Source: Loxodes magnus
Lineage: Eukaryota > Ciliophora > Karyorelictea > Loxodida > Loxodidae
DNA: 64,000 bases
Direction: 5' to 3'
Assembly: GCA_946699065.1 (NCBI GenBank)
Contig: CAMPDV010000380.1
Location: 1 to 64,000, forward strand
Positions 61,539 to 64,000 of this stretch are shown here, in pieces. How positions within the stretch are numbered: position 1 is the stretch's first letter; each line of letters begins with the position of its first letter. The notes under the pieces were generated by a model that saw only the letters and a program-made list of their open reading frames with translations, made no database searches and had not been told where the DNA came from. Made by a program: the position numbers and the translations under genes.

Positions 61539-61940
61539 TCACTTCTAAAATGTAGCAAATAAATTATATGGAATTAAGATATAAAGTTTAGTTATATCAA
61601 TCTAGTAAATAAATAATAAATAAGATTAGAGAGCGTGTAGCAACTCAATGGCGGGCAGCTCTTTTATTAAGATTTTTAAAGTCAAAAGAATTTTATTTCT
61701 GAAGTCTTCCACGGTGCTAGCATCTTTTTTGAGTTTCGTCTTCTATAGGGTGTGATTGGAAAGCTCCCTAAGAAACCTTAGTAACTGGCATATTTCTTAG
61801 ATAACATTATTTGATGCCTCTTTATTCTTTGCCTTCTTTCTTTGCTCCTACCAAGATTTTTGTTCGTTTCTTCTCCCATGGGTACTTCCTGCTACCAGAT
61901 CTTAAGGCAATCTGAATTAGAGGATTGCTCCTCCCTATTT
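61539..61940 (-). CDS. Unidentified small basic protein
   Basis: A G+C-raised island. The minus strand reads E-E-Q-S-S-N-S-D-C, then in-frame ATG 61877-61879 (M-G-E-E-T-N-K-N-L-G-R-S), a strongly basic stretch K-E-R-R-Q-R-I-K-R and P-Y-R-R-R-N-S-K-K. A one-base gap in an A6 run (about 61728) separates it from D-A-S-T-V-E-D-F-R-N-K, then L-K-I-L-I-K-E-L-P-A-I-E-L-L-H-A-L, ending at TGA 61539-61541. Codon texture is good. The basic segment suggests nucleic-acid binding, but I recognise no family. Confidence 0.45.
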
Positions 61941-62498
61941 ATTTTATGTATAATGATTTCATTTATAAATAAGCATTTTTCTTAAGAGTTAAAGAGAAAA
62001 TTAAGATTAATAATTAGCATTAATAGAAGTCTTATATTCATATAGCAATTATTTAAATACTTGATGAGAAATCATCTAACTTTAAGAATAAAGAACAAAG
62101 TAATAGGCAAATTTTATTAAGTATAATTATGATATTTCTCTATTTATTTGCTATATAGCACAATTCCATAGAGATTATAATTTTTTAATTGGTTAAGTTC
62201 TTAAACTTATCAGTCACTTAAAAAATAATTGTGGCTGATGTTGAGATTGTTTCTTATGATTACGCTAATACTCTGTTCTGCTTATATATAAATGGCTTAA
62301 TTAATATTAAGCTGCACTAATTTCAAAGTGGCTTATAATTATTACTATACGCTAGTTTAATAAAACTTTATCTCTTAGGTTTGTTAAAAGAAAAAGGGTA
62401 ATCGTTTCTATAATCTAAAACATATTTAAACAAGTTATTTCATACTTCTAAAACTAAGAAAAATGATTGCTTTTAAATATCTACAAGGAAATTTATGT
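61941..62498. other. AT-rich spacer
   Basis: Nothing recognisable. It separates two minus-strand genes. Confidence 0.4.
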
Positions 62499-63901
62499 TC
62501 ATTATTAAGAGGAATAATGCCTAATCTGAGAGTATATAAAATTTAAATACGGTGTAGTGATTCTCTTTTTGTAATTAAATAAGATTATTGCTTAAGTGAT
62601 AAAGAGAGTTGTAGATTATTAGAAGATAGTGCAAAATAGCTTAAATAATTATTGGCGTATTTTTTAAATAGGTATGGGATTTTCACTGAAACTATCAAAG
62701 CAATCTAACAGATTTTTATTAGTGCAAGCATCAACATATTAAACATCTCCACTATTTCCATAATGGATAAATCCCCATTAACTTTTATCATTCATCATGC
62801 ATTCTCTTGATAACAATCTTTTCCTTTTCGCTTCTTCCATTGGTAAATTAGAAACGATAAAAGACAAAATTACTCCTACCATGTTTCTGTTTATCTTTTT
62901 TAAAAGAATTTTTCTTGCTTAAGTGTAAAATGAAGTACTTTCTAAAGGTTTTTCGGGATCTACTATAAAAAAGTTTATAAAAAGCCTTGACAGGGGCTCA
63001 TTTGTATAGTTTTCTAGACTTAGAAATTTGTGAGGCAATTCATTAGAAAATACAATTGCGGATCCTTCTTTAACATCTACTGTTTTTGACATCTATATAT
63101 TAATGCTCTTAGCATAACCGGGATCTGGTCCTACTTTATCGACAGGAAATTTTCTATTTTTACGTAGTAAACTCCTGCAGCTACTATATTTTCTGTCTTT
63201 CCTTCTACATGTCATTTTCCTGAATACCATGATTCAGGAGCAATTACATATTTCTATGCCTTTACTACCACTTATAATTTATTCAGTTAATTTTCTTTTA
63301 CAATATCCAACTTCTTAAAAGCAGGAATCATGGCTTTGAAAACAGTAAATAAGTGATTATAGAGAGTGACATTTTTTTGAATATCTAAGTTTCTTATTTC
63401 TCCTCCAATCTTTACTTATTCTTTTTCGTCTATTCAAACATCTACTGGAAGCCATGCATACTTTGATCGCTCGTTATTAAGCTCACTATATTCACATTTA
63501 AGCTATCTTTCAGTCTACTAAGTCTTTTATTGGTTTTTAAGCAGAGGAGCAATGAAGTAGTTAGGATTGAGATCGGGGTCTATGATATCTAAGACAGGTT
63601 TATCTTCATGTCAATCATTAAGTTTTTATCCTAACTGCTCTAATTCCTACTCTAATTCTTCCTTGACTTTTATAGTTACAGGTAGTTATTCCGAAAAAAA
63701 AAGTGGATATTTCAAATTTCCACTTCCTCCATCACCATAAACTACGAATTAATCTTTTCCAATTTAGGTAAAAATTTCACATGGACATTGTTATTCTTCC
63801 TACTACTCTACTTTATCCTCTTGTTAAGGATTGCTCCATTCATATTCTTAAACGTTTTTTTATAATTATTTATCCTTCTTATTTTGCATGCTTTCTTCCA
63901 T
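62499..63901 (-). CDS. DUF4246-family protein (2OG-Fe(II) oxygenase-like)
   Basis: From ATG 63899-63901 (M-E-E-S-M-Q-N-K) the minus strand gives about 465 residues. Family landmarks in order: I-I-D-P-D-L-N-P (about 63585), Y-A-W-L-P-V-D-V (about 63450), V-V-V-K-A-Q-K-Y, W-Y-S-G-K-W-H-V-E-G-K-T-E-N-I-V-A-A-G-V (about 63225-63165), V-K-E-G-S-A-I-V-F-S-N-E-L-P-H-K-F (about 63070-63020), F-F-I-V-D-P-E and S-T-S-F. The H-V-E and later H-K-F would supply the metal ligands if the oxygenase-like fold is active; its substrate is unknown. The Trp of K-W-H-V-E is TGA (63212-63214). One frame break lies near 63146-63156 (I-E-N-F to P-V-D-K-V-G-P). About 150 C-terminal residues beyond the domain are poorly conserved-looking; the end is set at TGA 62499-62501. 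Confidence 0.7.
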
Positions 63902-64000
63902 TTTATTTTAACGGCAATCTAAGCTCACCAAAATATCTTTAATTCTATATATAATTTAAAAGCATTTGCTTATATTGTTTATATACCTACAAAATGCTAA

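Noticed and set aside
1-64000. Mycoplasma-type or mitochondrial code with TGA=Trp only
   Set aside because: TAA and TAG occur in frame inside conserved motifs, and the content (APE LINEs, WD40, GT-AG intron) is nuclear eukaryotic.
1-64000. CRISPR arrays, rRNA genes, telomere repeats
   Set aside because: No regularly spaced short repeats, no rRNA-like stretches and no G-rich telomere arrays were seen.

Overview
The window is very AT-rich eukaryotic DNA (roughly 20-25% G+C by eye) and reads as a ciliate nuclear genome with a radically altered genetic code. Conserved protein families only line up if TAA and TAG are read as Gln and TGA as Trp. Examples are the Q of the reverse-transcriptase motif B (TAA at 59598-59600), the W of the endonuclease NETW motif (TGA at 57727-57729, but TGG at 40064-40066 in a sister element), WD-repeat tryptophans, and the W of a DUF4246 S/K-W-H-V-E-G motif (TGA at 63212-63214). 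TGA also seems to end genes, for example all four WD40 copies. UAR=Gln with UGA=Trp/stop is known from karyorelict ciliates (Loxodes, Parduczia) and the heterotrich Condylostoma. I infer a relative of these but cannot name a species. Standard-code ORFs are therefore almost all meaningless here, and because stops are so rare an open frame alone proves little. My calls rest on family motifs, on agreement between copies, and on codon texture.

Layout: 1-4877 is copy 1 of a repeat unit (unit A) carrying a seven-bladed WD40 gene on the minus strand. 4878-8544 is AT-rich and apparently empty. 8545-13813 holds decayed genes: two ORF1/Gag-like coiled-coil proteins, a long unidentified minus-strand gene, and the 3' end of a LINE. 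13814-15599 is AT-rich with an abrupt strand-composition switch near 15050. 15600-27965 (D1) and 41860-52570 (D2) are two direct copies of one large segment made of a LINE-remnant region (C), a tail-to-tail LINE, unit A with the WD40 gene, and segment B with a Cys-rich ORF. Between them, 28033-34700 holds several unrecognised coding stretches, another ORF1-like copy and tRNA-derived short repeats. 34880-37060 is an inverted fourth WD40 copy. 37096-41855 is LINE sequence, including an element that has lost its reverse transcriptase. After D2 come two unidentified coding regions (52678-55149), a full-length but frame-broken LINE (55150-61065), a small unidentified gene (61539-61940) and a DUF4246-family gene (62499-63901).

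How it fits together: most of the window is retrotransposon debris plus a WD40 gene family spread by segmental duplication. The WD40 genes share a predicted 22-nt GT-AG intron. Three of the four are intact under the altered code. The LINE reads as one continuous polyprotein frame from coiled-coil ORF1-like region through AP endonuclease to RT and zinc knuckle. Single-base frame breaks, often in A-runs, interrupt nearly every single-copy coding region, which means either pseudogene decay or uncorrected sequencing indels.
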